Assembly: GCA_964023205.1 (NCBI GenBank)
Contig: OZ026835.1
Span: 5,228,414 to 5,292,413 of the forward strand
Source: Lutraria lutraria
Lineage: Eukaryota; Mollusca; Bivalvia; Venerida; Mactridae
Length of the DNA: 64,000 bases
Direction: 5' to 3'
Part shown: positions 1-11,499 of the stretch, one piece after another
How positions within the stretch are numbered: the stretch's first letter is position 1
How the letters are laid out: every line of letters starts with the position of its first letter
Notes under the pieces: generated by a model
What the model was told of the DNA's origin: nothing
The model's input: only the letters and a program-made list of their open reading frames with translations
The model's database searches: none
Position numbers and translations under genes: made by a program

Positions 1-497
1 TCTGTCTGGTACAGTGGAGGGGACAGTGTTAAAACAAAAAGTGCGAGCCATTTTCAAACATGTGTCATAAAAACGAAAAACGCAATCAAAATAAAGATGA
101 CTGAAGAAGGATGTTAAAAGTCTTCGATACTTCTTGATGAAACATCATAACAATATAATTTAAGCAAACGCTCAATCGATATACGAAGATGTCGTTTTGC
201 AGGTGACATTATCCGAGAGAAATGTGGGTGTAATTAATAGTACCAGAGACATCTTCATTGACAAACATAACAACAATCTAATATATCAGAGTAAGGATTG
301 GTAAATACTAGGAGTTGATTGTTTAAGTAGCGTGGGAGGAAATTGAAAATCTGACATTTCTGTGAAGGGTACGATCGATTGTAACTGGTATATGACTTAT
401 TCATTGAAACTGAACGTGGGATGTTTTACATGTGTCCCCTTTATTCTATGAATATTGTTATTATCTACTTCTATCAATACAGTTGTATCAATTATGT
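1..497. other. AT-rich non-coding stretch
   Basis: No reading frame, RNA gene or repeat copy is recognisable in this stretch. It ends where the tail of a minus-strand SINE begins. Confidence 0.5.
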
Positions 498-812
498 TGT
501 TAAACGGCCCATTCGATATATATGGTAATTTCAGAGCCGCCCTTTTAAGAGGGGAGAAAAGATACAAGAGGGCATGTAATTTATATCCCTACTCTTAATT
601 CGAATAGTTTTCCTGTTTTATCGTGCCTGTTGTAGAGCACCGATACATGCTTCGTCCAATTTTCCGTGCATTTCTTTGCACGGTATTTGGCTTGGTTGTT
701 GTGATTGGGACGTCGAAAATACGTCATTTATATATCAGAAGACGGAGCCAAGATTCAAACCTATGGCCTTTCGAGTAGGAGACTAGCGTTTTACCACTTG
801 ACCACCGTTCCA
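498..812 (-). mobile_element. SINE family S1, near full length, reverse orientation
   Basis: Read on the minus strand, this starts with a tRNA-like head: an A-box-like GGTCAAGTGGTAAAACG and a B-box-like GGTTTGAATC. A body follows that matches the copies at 20114 and 41111, including AAGCCAAATA, a CGGTGCTCTACA segment, AACTATTCGAATTA and AGGGATATAAAT. It ends in CGAATGGGCCGTTTAAC. These points define one roughly 320-bp tRNA-derived SINE family. The body is diverged from the other copies, so this is an old insertion. I cannot name the family without a repeat library. Confidence 0.8.
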
Positions 813-2028
813 TGCCATCAGTTTGTTGATGAGTAAGATTCGTCGAAGTTCCAAGTAATAGATGTACATTGTATTATAATGTGAACATCTTTTCGTATGT
901 TCATAACTAACATAACTATTGAAAAATATTATTAGTAGCAAATAGCAGATTTTATGTTGTAAATTGATTTAAATTGTACACAAAACTGTCCTTGAATACT
1001 AGTTGTTTAATCTGTATGTATTAACTATGGCCATACCATAGTCGTACATGTATCATATTTGTGTAGTATTGAACGAAGGGGGAAATGACATACAAAAAGT
1101 AAAAAAATACATACAAAGAGTAAACAAATGAGTAAAAAAATGACATACAAATAAAAAAATGACATACAAAAAGTAAAAGATTACCTATTTTTACTTCAAT
1201 ATATAGTACTTATATACGAATCATCGTATTTTTATAAATATACTAACTCTTAGTTTATTTTACATGTGTATGTTATCTGCTTGTTGATTAAAAAACACAC
1301 ATCCTTAGTACAAAACATCCTTGATAATAAAGAACAAAGCACCGTTAATTTGGTCAGAAATTTCCGCTAGCAGAATAGAATGTAGAAAAATGCCATTTCT
1401 ACGACGCGAACTTAACAACTTCTACAGTAATAATAGAAATTGTTTACAGAATCATTTGACATTTTAGTGATATCTTACATAATTAGTTCATGTTCTTTGT
1501 TGACATCTCTATTTGTACCAGTCGCTCTCTGTAGCTTGTGGTTATCCATAAAGTTTAACAGACTAAATGTCATCACCATTTTTGTATATTAACATACATA
1601 AAATTATGCTTGAATCATGTAGCTGTTGTACTTTTGATAACCTTTATGAGACCTGACGACATTTGTTTTCGACTAATTTGACCATATAGTGGGGACAAGG
1701 TCATTCAAACGAGTTTGAATAGTGTTATTGTCTTCAAAGGGTGAATAATTTTTGCATTATCATTATTATTTACCTTATTTATATATTATTTATAGTGTTA
1801 TTTATATAGCACACTTTAAAAGTGTTGAACAGTAGTGTGCTATAAAGGTTAAAATTTACAACAATGAAGAAAGAAAAGAGATAGTCAGAAAAAAATCAGG
1901 ATACATTTGTACTAAAATACACGGAAGAAAGCTAAAATGGTAATGAATACAGACGTAGTTCAAACAACAACAACAGTAATCAGCATTTATCTGATAATTA
2001 TGTATATGTATGGTGAATGTAAGACATA
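813..2028. other. AT-rich non-coding stretch with a short A-rich direct repeat
   Basis: No gene is visible. At about 1086-1171 the phrases GACATACAAAAAGTAAAAAA and TGACATACAAATAAAAAAA recur four times as an imperfect local A-rich duplication. The rest is unique AT-rich sequence leading into the 16-bp satellite. Confidence 0.5.
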
Positions 2029-3054
2029 TAGACAGAAATATAGACACTATGTCAGACATATGGACAGACAGACATATGGACAGACAGACATATGGACAGA
2101 CAGACATATGGACAGAAATATAGACACTATGTCAGACATATGGACAGACAGACATATGGACAGACAGACATATAGACAGAAATATAGACACTATGTCAGA
2201 CATATGGACAGAAATATAGACACTATGTCAGACATATGGACAGAAATATAGACACTATGTCAGACATATGGACAGACAGACATATGGACAGACAGACATA
2301 TGGACAGACAGACATATGGACAGACAGACATATGGACAGAAATATAGACACTATGTCAGACATATGGACAGACAGACATATGGACAGACAGACATATGGA
2401 CAGAAATATAGACACTATGTCAGACGTATGGACAGACAGACATATGGACAGACAGACATATGGACAGAAATATAGACACTATGTCAGACATATGGACATA
2501 AATATAGACACTATGTCAGACATATAGACAGACAGACATATGGACAGACAGACATATGGACAGACCGACATATGGACAGACAGACATATGGACAGACAGA
2601 CATATGGACAGACAGACATATGGACAGACAGACATATGGACAGACAGACATATGGACAGACCGACATATGGACAGAAATATAGACACTATGTCAGACATA
2701 TGGACAGACAGACATATGGACAGACAGACATATGGACAGACAGACATATGGACATACAGACATATGGACAGACAGACATATGGACAGACAGACATATGGA
2801 CAGACAGACATATGGACAGAAATATAGACACTATGTCAGACATATGGACAGACAGACATATGGACAGACAGACATATGGACAGACAGACATATGGACAGA
2901 CAGACATATGGACAGAAATATAGACACTATGTCAGACATATGGACAGACAGACATATGGACAGACAGACATATGCACAGAAATATAGACAATATGTCAGA
3001 CATATGGATAGACAGACATATGGACAGACAGACATATGGACAGACATACAGAAG
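2029..3054. repeat. 16-bp satellite array with two monomer types
   Basis: The common monomer is CATATGGACAGACAGA. The second, TAGACACTATGTCAGA, is always preceded by CATATGGACAGAAATA. The starts of the second monomer (2041, 2121, 2185, 2217, 2249, 2345, 2409, 2473, 2505, 2681, 2825, 2921, 2985) are separated by exact multiples of 16, so the array has no indels for 944 bp. Point changes only are seen, for example GACCGACA, GCACAG and GACATAC. Because 16 is not a multiple of 3 and the monomers lack stops, long overlapping reading frames exist on both strands (repeats of MDRQTYGQTDIW on plus and SVCPYVCLSICL on minus). These are artefacts. Confidence 0.97.
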
Positions 3055-4830
3055 TACTAACGATAGGATACTTAAGTGGCTTTCCCATGTTAAAATTTAG
3101 CCATATAAACACATAAATCCACTTATGGACATTTTTTAAGTGACTCCGGTTGAACAAAGAGTCCTTACCCTAACCCTAGAGTCACCCGAACCCAGTTTGT
3201 TTTTACAGACAGACAGACGGTTATAATGCTGATAACCATATTGATCAACATCCACCTTAAATATGCCTGTGATCTCTGAGACAAGAATATACTGACAGAC
3301 AGTCGAACAGATAATTGTATACGCAGTTCACGTGTTAAGTATTATCGAAATATAAGGCTAGTTATGTGAAGAGCGCTTTGTAAGACAGAATACAACCGTA
3401 CAATGAAACCTGTTAACGGAACAAAAATGTGGTATAACTTAAAACCAGTATGGGTTAAGAAACTGTGCATAAAGTTTATAAAAAAATCATCTATCTTGAT
3501 TAACATTATGCGACAAAGTAATCAGTAAAAATGTATTTTCAGCAATCTTTTAAAAAAATCGGAATGTGTATGACATGGAGGTGTAGGTCTAGGACATAGC
3601 AGCAATAATATGTCGATAAATTAATGCCATTCCTTTAAAGATGATTTCATTATTTCTGAAGACATAATGTGCAGTACTGAGTCAGATCCCCTTCAATTTG
3701 TTTACAAACTTTTTCATCAATATAATGTTATCTACCTGTTTGTGTGTAATACCCAACTAAATGAAACTGGAAATCAAATACAAAAATATATTGATATAAT
3801 CAACATACAACGATAGAGCGACTTACTTAGACTACTGGATTCAACAGTCTTTAGCAGCGGCGCCTTCCAGCTTATTTGCATTTTCATCGTTATGTGACCA
3901 TCTCTAACGATTCCAGGTGTTTCTGATTTTCGGGCCCGTGTTGCGGGCATCTGAGGCAGAATGCCGCTGACAATCAACACCGGTGTAACGTTTACAAGCT
4001 GCCCCTTTTCTGGTTACCCCCGGTAACTTAAAAACTTTTCAAAGTACCGGCCCCGGTAAGATTAAAACGTTTTCAAACTCCCTCCTCCGTTTTAGTAATT
4101 CCTCCCGGTAGCTTAAAAACGATTTCAAACGCCCCCCAATGTTGTTTATATTTCAGGTTATAATTCATACTAGACTAAATGATTTACAGTCAACATGGTT
4201 CATTGACATATATACTCCTGTACTTCTGAACTGAATTTACGCAATAATTGCATGAAGCTATGGAATCCTATTAGGGTCATGGAGAGTATGCACATTTAAT
4301 TTAACAAAAATGCAAAACCTGACCTTTGCTATCCCACACTTACTTGTGTTCAGAAAACCTATAATAGTTCATTGTTTTTATCTATTTTTGTGGATAACAT
4401 ATTACAGTGATTGTTTTCTTAAAGCGATAATATGAAAGGATGATTAAAATCGTTGGAAAACACAAGCAATTTCAAACGCTGACTTATCGCTATTTAATTT
4501 GCAAATGCAAATCCAAACCGTCTGTGATGGGGATCGAACAAACTTTATGGTTGCCAAATAAATGTAGTACACGCATTTATGCGTTTGTAATCTCCTTATT
4601 CGTGTGCAAGCTCTCTCTTATTATGAATTTATAATTATTACCCGTGGGTAATCTGAAAACGTTTTCAAAGCACTTAAACTGATAATCTGTCTCCGTGCTC
4701 AAAACACATATCTTGTTTTTTAAAAATGTCTATGTTAATTATGATCAGAAAAAAGTGATATTATTGACACATTAGTCTGAGAGCGTAGGTTATCTGAATA
4801 TGTATCTATTTTTTTCAACCATAATACATT
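3055..4830. other. Non-coding stretch with a short CCCGGTA direct repeat
   Basis: No gene is supported. At 4017-4135 a phrase of the type CCCGGTAACTTAAAAAC followed by TTTTCAAA occurs three times in tandem. A related phrase, AAAACGTTTTCAAAGCAC, appears near 4656. The remainder appears unique. Confidence 0.45.
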
Positions 4831-4908
4831 TCGAGGGCTCAGCGCAACACTGTGGTAACTTGTTCTTATTTCAATATGAGTTACAACACTGTTGCATTGA
4901 GCCCTCGA
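4831..4908 (+). repeat. 78-bp hairpin element, copy 1
   Basis: The sequence folds back on itself: TCGAGGGCTCAGCGCAACAC near the left end pairs imperfectly with GTTGCATTGAGCCCTCGA at the right end, around a TTGTTCTTATTTCAATATG centre. The same 78-bp unit lies in the opposite orientation at 51759-51836. It has no coding capacity. It is probably a very small foldback or MITE-like element. Confidence 0.8.
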
Positions 4909-5965
4909 TTTGTACTTTGAGAATAAGATCGAGATTTGAGCTCGGAGACCGAATAAAAGTTCTATAACATTAGGGCCTACTCCATCAACGTCTGAATCTA
5001 ATGACTGTTTTATCCAGTCAGTAAGTCTGAATAAATAGAAAATGTATTCTGTTCTTCACCAGCCGCTACATCCTGTATCTAGATCTTGGATATCTGATAT
5101 TAATTGTACAGCTAATATTTCAGTATACGATATCCACTAGAAGTTTCATATTTATCAACTGTTTAGATCAGTTGAGCTACTAGTATGGCTGTATACAGAA
5201 CGCGTTGGCGTTTTCTTTGTTGTAGCAATGTTAATATTTGATATGTCTGTCTGCGAACAAGGCTTGAATTAGAAATTTTTCGTCTGAAATAGAAAAAGGT
5301 CTTAAGGAATTCACCAAGAAACAATTTCCACCCTTGATCTAGTCGTTATCAGGCGTATTTTTAAGTACAACTACATGGATTAGTTTGTGTTTGAAGAGTT
5401 TGGTAAACGCCATTACAGAGACGTGTTTTTGTTATTGGAATTACTTGTACTGCTTCAATATTTCAAAGCTGAGCATAAGAAGTCCCGAAGGATTTCAATG
5501 TTTCCGTCTAGACCGTCAGCCTGAGATATAATCTTTATTAAATGTTAATGTACTGAATAGTAATTTCATTTGACAAAAATGTCGATTTCCCGCCATATGT
5601 AGAGAAGTTACCGAATCCTTATCACCATGTCCAGTCGGTCAGTGCGAGTAGAAGATGCCAAAACGCATTAGTACGCTTTTTAAGGTGCAAAACCATAACA
5701 AAGGTAAAAAAGTGTTCACCATTTTTTTTAAAAATATTACCCCTAGCAGGTGAATATATGGCCGATGCTGATCTACGAACGTTAGTTTTTCACAAGTACA
5801 TCTCATTTTTTATGAATTCTTCGTAGTTTCTTAGACCACTATCGACAACCGTGATCACCTTTTGACTCACCATAAGATTTACACCCTTTAAATCAATCTA
5901 TTTCAAAGATAATGAAATTATTCAGTACCAAAACATGAATTGGGCTAAAGGTACATGTATATTCA
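4909..5965. other. Non-coding stretch
   Basis: No long reading frame, tRNA, or match to the repeat families of this window was seen. Confidence 0.45.
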
Positions 5966-6005
5966 CAAGGACTTATATACATACATGTATGTATATAAGT
6001 CCTTG
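5966..6005. repeat. 40-bp perfect palindrome
   Basis: CAAGGACTTATATACATACA begins a perfect 40-bp palindrome with no spacer. The outer part, AAGGACTTATAT / ATATAAGTCCTT, recurs as a shorter hairpin at 55316-55353, so this is a dispersed foldback motif rather than a chance palindrome. Confidence 0.85.
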
Positions 6006-6660
6006 ATATTCAAAAAAGAAATGAATGAAAAATAAAATGGCAGGGATTGCGCCTGCTATCACTATTTCTTCAGTTATATGCCCGTAGGTTGTTAATCTAT
6101 TTTCTTAGATAGTTTTTACCTTGTTCTCCGACGAAAGTTACTGCCAACTCTCCCATATGATTGTTCTGTGCTAAAAGACGAACTACCTTAGACGCGATGT
6201 CTTCAACCATATCGTCGCCGAGAACATGTGCGCGACCGGGGTACGAACTGCGAATGATGTAGAACTAATGCTCTATCAACTTGGTTCAAATGGGAAAGGA
6301 ACTTAAAATACAAGATACGATATGGCAATGGATAGGAAAAATGTTGAAACAAATGTAGGAAATTGAATCGTGTATGTTAGAGGTGGAACATGAAACTAAA
6401 CACCGAATCACAGCTTTAATTATGAATGGAAGCGGTATGCTCTGTCACTGTGTAATGATGTCTGCGGTTATCGACAGGTTAGTGACATAAATAATTCAAA
6501 GGAATCTGGATTGACATCAGTGACATTATTTCATGATGATGTGAGCAATACGTCAAAGAGTGGAATGACGTACGAGGTCTAATTTGCAGAACAATGAGAG
6601 AACTATAAAGGAATGGTCATGTTCGACTGTACAAAACAACTGCAATTTCATCCAAAACAG
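6006..6660. other. Non-coding stretch
   Basis: Nothing recognisable was seen. Ordinary AT-rich sequence. Confidence 0.4.
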
Positions 6661-6790
6661 ATGATTTTGATGCGGACCTAAGTTTGTCCACACCCGCCAT
6701 GCAATTGGTAAACTACATGTAATTCCCGGTCCATGTTGCAGTGCAAGTCTATGAAGTTTAAAGTTCAGTTTCTATGAGCACTTTCATTAT
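6661..6790 (+). repeat. Dispersed repeat family R, 5'-truncated copy
   Basis: It shares with the full copies at 16721 and 39659 the phrases TTTTGATGCGGACC, CGCCATGCAATTG, GTCCATGTTGCAGTG and TTCAGTTTCTATGAGCACTT. It lacks the CTATAGCCGTCACTCG start of the full 160-bp unit. The family has no terminal inverted repeats and no evident tRNA promoter boxes. Confidence 0.7.
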
Positions 6791-9579
6791 ACATCGTCAT
6801 TCTGTTCTAATGATAACACATAGCAGAACTGTCGCATGTCGTCACGTATAGTAACTGACGTCTCTTCTGTCTGTAGAGGACAATTATATTCGTATTAGTA
6901 GTGGGAGTGATGAAAAGTCAATACTGTTAGCACTGGAGATATTGGCGCTCCTTTCCTCACTCGGTAACAAACAATGTTGTCTCACAGAATGGACAGAAAC
7001 TTGGATAGGTGTATTGCACTTTGACATATCGTAGGAAAGAATGAGAAAGTTTTTGATATTGATAGATCGTGTAGGTGTAAATGACTTGTGCAATACGTTT
7101 CTATTGATGCCTTAATGAATCCATCAGGTATCGTAAGTCTGATACTAAAGTATCTAAATGTATTGGCGTAGAAACCCACGTGGAAACTATAACCTTGTGG
7201 AACTGTTCGGAAACAAAACACTGAGAGGCGGATTTCTAGGTGATTATGCCTTATGGTCACAAATAACCTTTCAACGATGTACTTTTATACAAGTCTGAAA
7301 GGATTTGTAAACCCGGACTTTGGAAAAAGTAGTTTGAAAAAAACATATTTTTGAACAAGCATTTAAATAGTGGAGGAATTTGTTAATACTTATACGTTTA
7401 ACAAGAACATTCAAAATGTCATCTATTATACATAGATTGATGAAGAAATGAAGAAATAAAGAAGGAGATAAAAAAGAGAGGAAAAGAAAGAGAGAAAAAG
7501 AAAGAGAGAAAAGAAAGAAAAGAAAATGAAACTGAAACCAAACATTCGGTATTCCTTTGTCACCATGCAACAAACGAAAAAATCGAAACATCAATGTTGA
7601 ACAGTTTTTCAAAAACGACGTTCAAATGAAGAAACCATTCATTATGAATAGTTCATGAAGTAAGAAAGAACTTTTTGACATAGGTAATACCAAGATACAT
7701 GCATGGCCACTGTTTGTTACACTATTTTATTTTATATTATATCATTTATTCTGAAAGGCGATGTAGGCTGCTTCTATCAGACAAGTACGACGTCACGGAT
7801 ACGTTTAATATCGCTTTCGGTATTTAAAATCAGTGAGGAAATGTTCCTGACGAGTTCCTGAATTTGGAGGAACCTGTTAATGTCAGACAAGAGATATATA
7901 TGCAGTTATATGAATAAATATGACTTGTCATTGATGCATACGTATGTTACACTGATGTGTCAATCATATACAAGGGGCGGCTTAATCGTTTAACTGAAAA
8001 TTGGCAGAAACAAAGCCATACCTAATTATCGTTTGTTAGCTATAGAATTGATTTATAATAAATGCATTATTAAGAATAACGTGTTTATTTCTTGCTACAT
8101 TAGGTAAGGTAGCTAGGATGGAGTTTTTTCTTTTTTTCTATGATCCTGAAAACGTGTTGAATGGTAAAAATGTGAGGACAATAAAAAATCTTGGGCCGCG
8201 GGGAAAATTAGGGTATATCGGGTAACCAGATACTAAAAGGCTGTTTTACGCCAAATGATAACAAACTCTTTGCAACCATGTGCCATTTTCATATTTGAGT
8301 TAAAATGTTTTAAACGTCATTAGATTGTGTATGCATTAAAGATACTTGAGATTTAACGGTCGGCCGTATACCTCGACGGTTATGTCCACAAGAGTCAAAT
8401 GAAGCCCTTTTGTAGAAAATAGTTTTTGATGCTAACGAAATTCCCAACAACAATAATCGAAGTACTGAAAGTACTCATGGAAACTAAACTGACATCCTGC
8501 AGGACCAGCTCTTATATACATTATTTTGATAAGAGTGAGCTTACGACATTTGAACACGAGGAGTTAAAACTTGGGAGGTGTTGGGTGAAGAATACTTGTC
8601 ATGGGGATTTCTACAAGTACATCATTTAGTTCCATTGAGTCATACCTAAGGTTAACATTAATGAATCTGAAATATCGATATTTCTGAAACTATTTCTTTC
8701 TTCTTACAGCCAAATCGTGTTCAGTTCAAACATTGATGTATAGTGAGATAACAGGACAAACATACATGTAGTTTTAGAAGAGTTCTTTATCGTACTAACC
8801 TTTTCGTGACCTTGTGACATTTAGTCACCGTATAATTCAATTTAAACCGAGACCAAATGTGATTATTATCTTTCTCGAGGCATTTACATCTGAGAGAGTG
8901 TCGTTTGAGTAGTGGTTGCCAATCTAATCTGCAGCACGCACGTAGGTGATGCTCTTTAAGTTCATCTGCGTGGGAGTAAAGTCAAACGAGACCTTTGCGG
9001 TGGATTTGACTTGACTAAATTAACACTGAAATTTCTCGGAATTGAACGTGTGCTCAATACATAACTTATACACCGTTGATAAAGTGGACGTAACTATAAC
9101 TGCATAATCTTTTAGAAAAAAGACGCCCGAAGCTTAAATACAATCGGAACTTCAGTTTCCCGTCGCTTGTGGTATAAAATTAGAAATATGAACGATAACT
9201 AATACTATAGTATGTTAAAGAAATCCTAAAGCTCAAATACATGAACATTTTTCTCGTATATATACATATGCGATGCGATGCATTTATTTCAATATTTAGG
9301 TTCGATATTGATCTATGAGGAAAGAGAAAAAAAATGCTAAGATGAGTAAGAAAATTCAACTACAATATATATACCAAAATGTTTGGGTTGGTGTGCTGTA
9401 TTATTATATCACCATGTACCGGGTCGGTCTGGAAAATATAGTACCGGTAAATATTTTTTCTGACACTTCTGCAACAATATTTTACACATACTATCATGTA
9501 TTTAGAATTAGCATTTTCACACATTTTTCTTAAAATTCGTGATAAGTTTTCTATCATGGTAAATTGATAATTTCCAAAA
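6791..9579. other. Non-coding stretch with a purine tract and a fragment of repeat R
   Basis: No gene is supported. A strongly purine-biased tract of GAAA and GAGA runs occupies about 7440-7535. At 8455-8493 a reverse-orientation fragment of repeat family R is seen (GAAGTACTGAAAGTACTCAT, then GGAAACTAAACT). The small reading frames here have no recognisable domain. Confidence 0.45.
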
Positions 9580-9755
9580 CAGAACAGCCTCGTTAGAGCG
9601 GCTCTCTCTTGAGCAACAACCTTCCTTCAACAACAGCATGATTCTCTCACATTGCATGAATCAATTACTAATTAAACCTCTCTAAATCAACAACCTCTCT
9701 ACAACAACATAATTTTGCTACTCCCAAAGGATGTTGCTTTGGAGAGGTTACACTG
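9580..9755 (+). mobile_element. MITE family A (subfamily A1), diverged copy
   Basis: Terminal inverted repeats are recognisable as CAGAACAGCCTCGTTAGAGC on the left and GCTTTGGAGAGGTTACACTG on the right. The interior carries the family phrases CTCTCTTGAGCAACAACC, TTCAACAACAGCATGATT and TTTTGCTACTCCCAAAGGAT. It is non-autonomous. The CAGT-type ends, TA target and TIR wording suggest a pogo/Tigger-type Tc1-mariner derivative. Confidence 0.85.
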
Positions 9756-10848
9756 TATTTATACCTCCTTTTATTTTGTTAATATTATGTACCATATTAG
9801 TCATACTGTAATGTAAATAAAATGAAATGAGTCAATAAAAAATCTAAGTTGATTCCAGAAATGCCAGTTTCATAATTATGTTTGGTCGCAATGCAATGAT
9901 TGCTCTGAAATCATCATTATTTTACAAGCTATGTTGTCTACTGCAAATAAATAATTGAATTTTAAACATTTGAACATTTAAGGTCGCGATATTGTTGTTA
10001 AAACTAAAAATATGGTAATTATCATGTGTGTAAAGGCCGGTTCGATTGGTCAAACGGAAGAGCTGCCGGACGAGGCAGGGCTCTTCCGAACTGTCCTATT
10101 GGTCGTCTTCTTATTTTAGAAGCTCTCCTATCTAATCCGCCCGATGGTTATAAGAGGTGGAAGAGATATTAGTCACATGACCGAACAGCATTGTTTACAA
10201 TGTCAGAGTGCGTATTAGTTTATCCACATGGTTTTAAGAATAATGGTTTGACGGCTGGTTTTTGTTATACCTAATATTCTGATGCAGACATTTCGGCTGC
10301 GATTGCGTTCGATTGGGTTTCTCTTCTAAACTATTCTAGATGTCGTATTCTCTTCTATCGAGAGATCAATAGAACCGACTTTAACACATGTATATACGAT
10401 ATGTATACATATTTAATATGAAATGTGTATTGTACTATAACACGAAAACAGTATGCACGATTTCACTAATATTGATACGTCTAGATAGCTCTATTCAGTA
10501 TTCAATACCTTTACAATGGTATAAATGTAAAAAACAAATATTTATTGAGCATGTGTGTAATACATGTATACATATGTAATCAAACTAATTATTTTCCATA
10601 ACTAATGGACCTTTTTAAATGAAATGCATCGTAATTTATGTACGACATCATATTCAATTTGTAAATTAGCATTGTTTTTACAACGCCAACACTGATCTGA
10701 GTTTATTACATGTACTAACACATCAGGCCAGCTGTTACCATATTAATGATTACAAACAATTATCTGTCATAATCTCGCTTGACATTGTTTGGATTCTCGC
10801 CCACCATAGTTATTGAATACATATTGAACAATTATATATGTACATGTA
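9756..10848. other. Non-coding stretch
   Basis: No gene or repeat copy could be supported. A slightly GC-richer patch with GAAGAGC inverted words lies near 10060-10090 (GGAAGAGCTGCCGG against GCTCTTCCG). Confidence 0.4.
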
Positions 10849-11024
10849 CAGTACAACCTGTGTAGAGCAACACCCTGTAGATGCTTCAAATATTGGCCGT
10901 TGTTTAGAGGTTTTTGCTCTACAGAGGTTACATCTATAGAATATATCACTTTGGGGAAATTTTGAATGTGTTGTTATAGAGAGGTTGTTGTTCTACGGAG
11001 GGCCGCTCTGGAGAGGTTGTACTG
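10849..11024. mobile_element. MITE family A (subfamily A2), complete
   Basis: This 176-bp element begins CAGTACAACCTGTGTAGAGC and ends GCTCTGGAGAGGTTGTACTG, flanked by TA on both sides as expected for a TA target-site duplication. Its interior (ATTGGCCGTTGTTTAGAGG, GGGGAAATTTTGAATGTG) matches the copy at 20784-20959 and differs from A1 copies, so two subfamilies coexist. It has no coding capacity. Confidence 0.9.
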
Positions 11025-11499
11025 TATGTATACATCTCACGTTAGTCATTATCTTTGTCAAGGTCAAACTCATTTTATTTTCACTCATATCAAGTCCTGA
11101 CACAATGAGGAGATGAACATGATTTCATATTGTATATCGTACAATGTTTTTCATAATAATGAATTGAAAACGGTAAATAAAATATTTCTAACAATTAGAA
11201 TTAGAGGAATGTGGCGAGTCGATATTTTTAAGCTGATTATAAGCATGATTACATGTGTATAAATGTATAAGATTTCACGTCATTTGTAAATTTTCTGTAT
11301 GTAATTGTATGGTTACATGAGCCTCACAGCCTACTGATTTCAAATAAAAATATTTTTTTCATTTCATGTTAAATAAGTATGCATATATTACGGTGAATGC
11401 TTAAGAACGGTCCCAGACCACCTAAAGATTTCACCCTTATTATCTAGTTTATGTATTTAGTCACACTTTCCATCCTTACTTAAATAGCTTATCTGCATA

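Noticed and set aside
2029..3054. CRISPR-like array
   Set aside because: Units are directly adjacent 16-mers without unique spacers, and the context is eukaryotic.
1937..3060. Several overlapping reading frames of 60-178 codons on both strands
   Set aside because: They are produced by the 16-bp satellite, which lacks stop codons in most frames; the peptides are pure repeats of the same words.
3165..3180. Telomere-like CCCTAACCCTA
   Set aside because: Only two hexamers; too short to be an interstitial telomere relic with any confidence.
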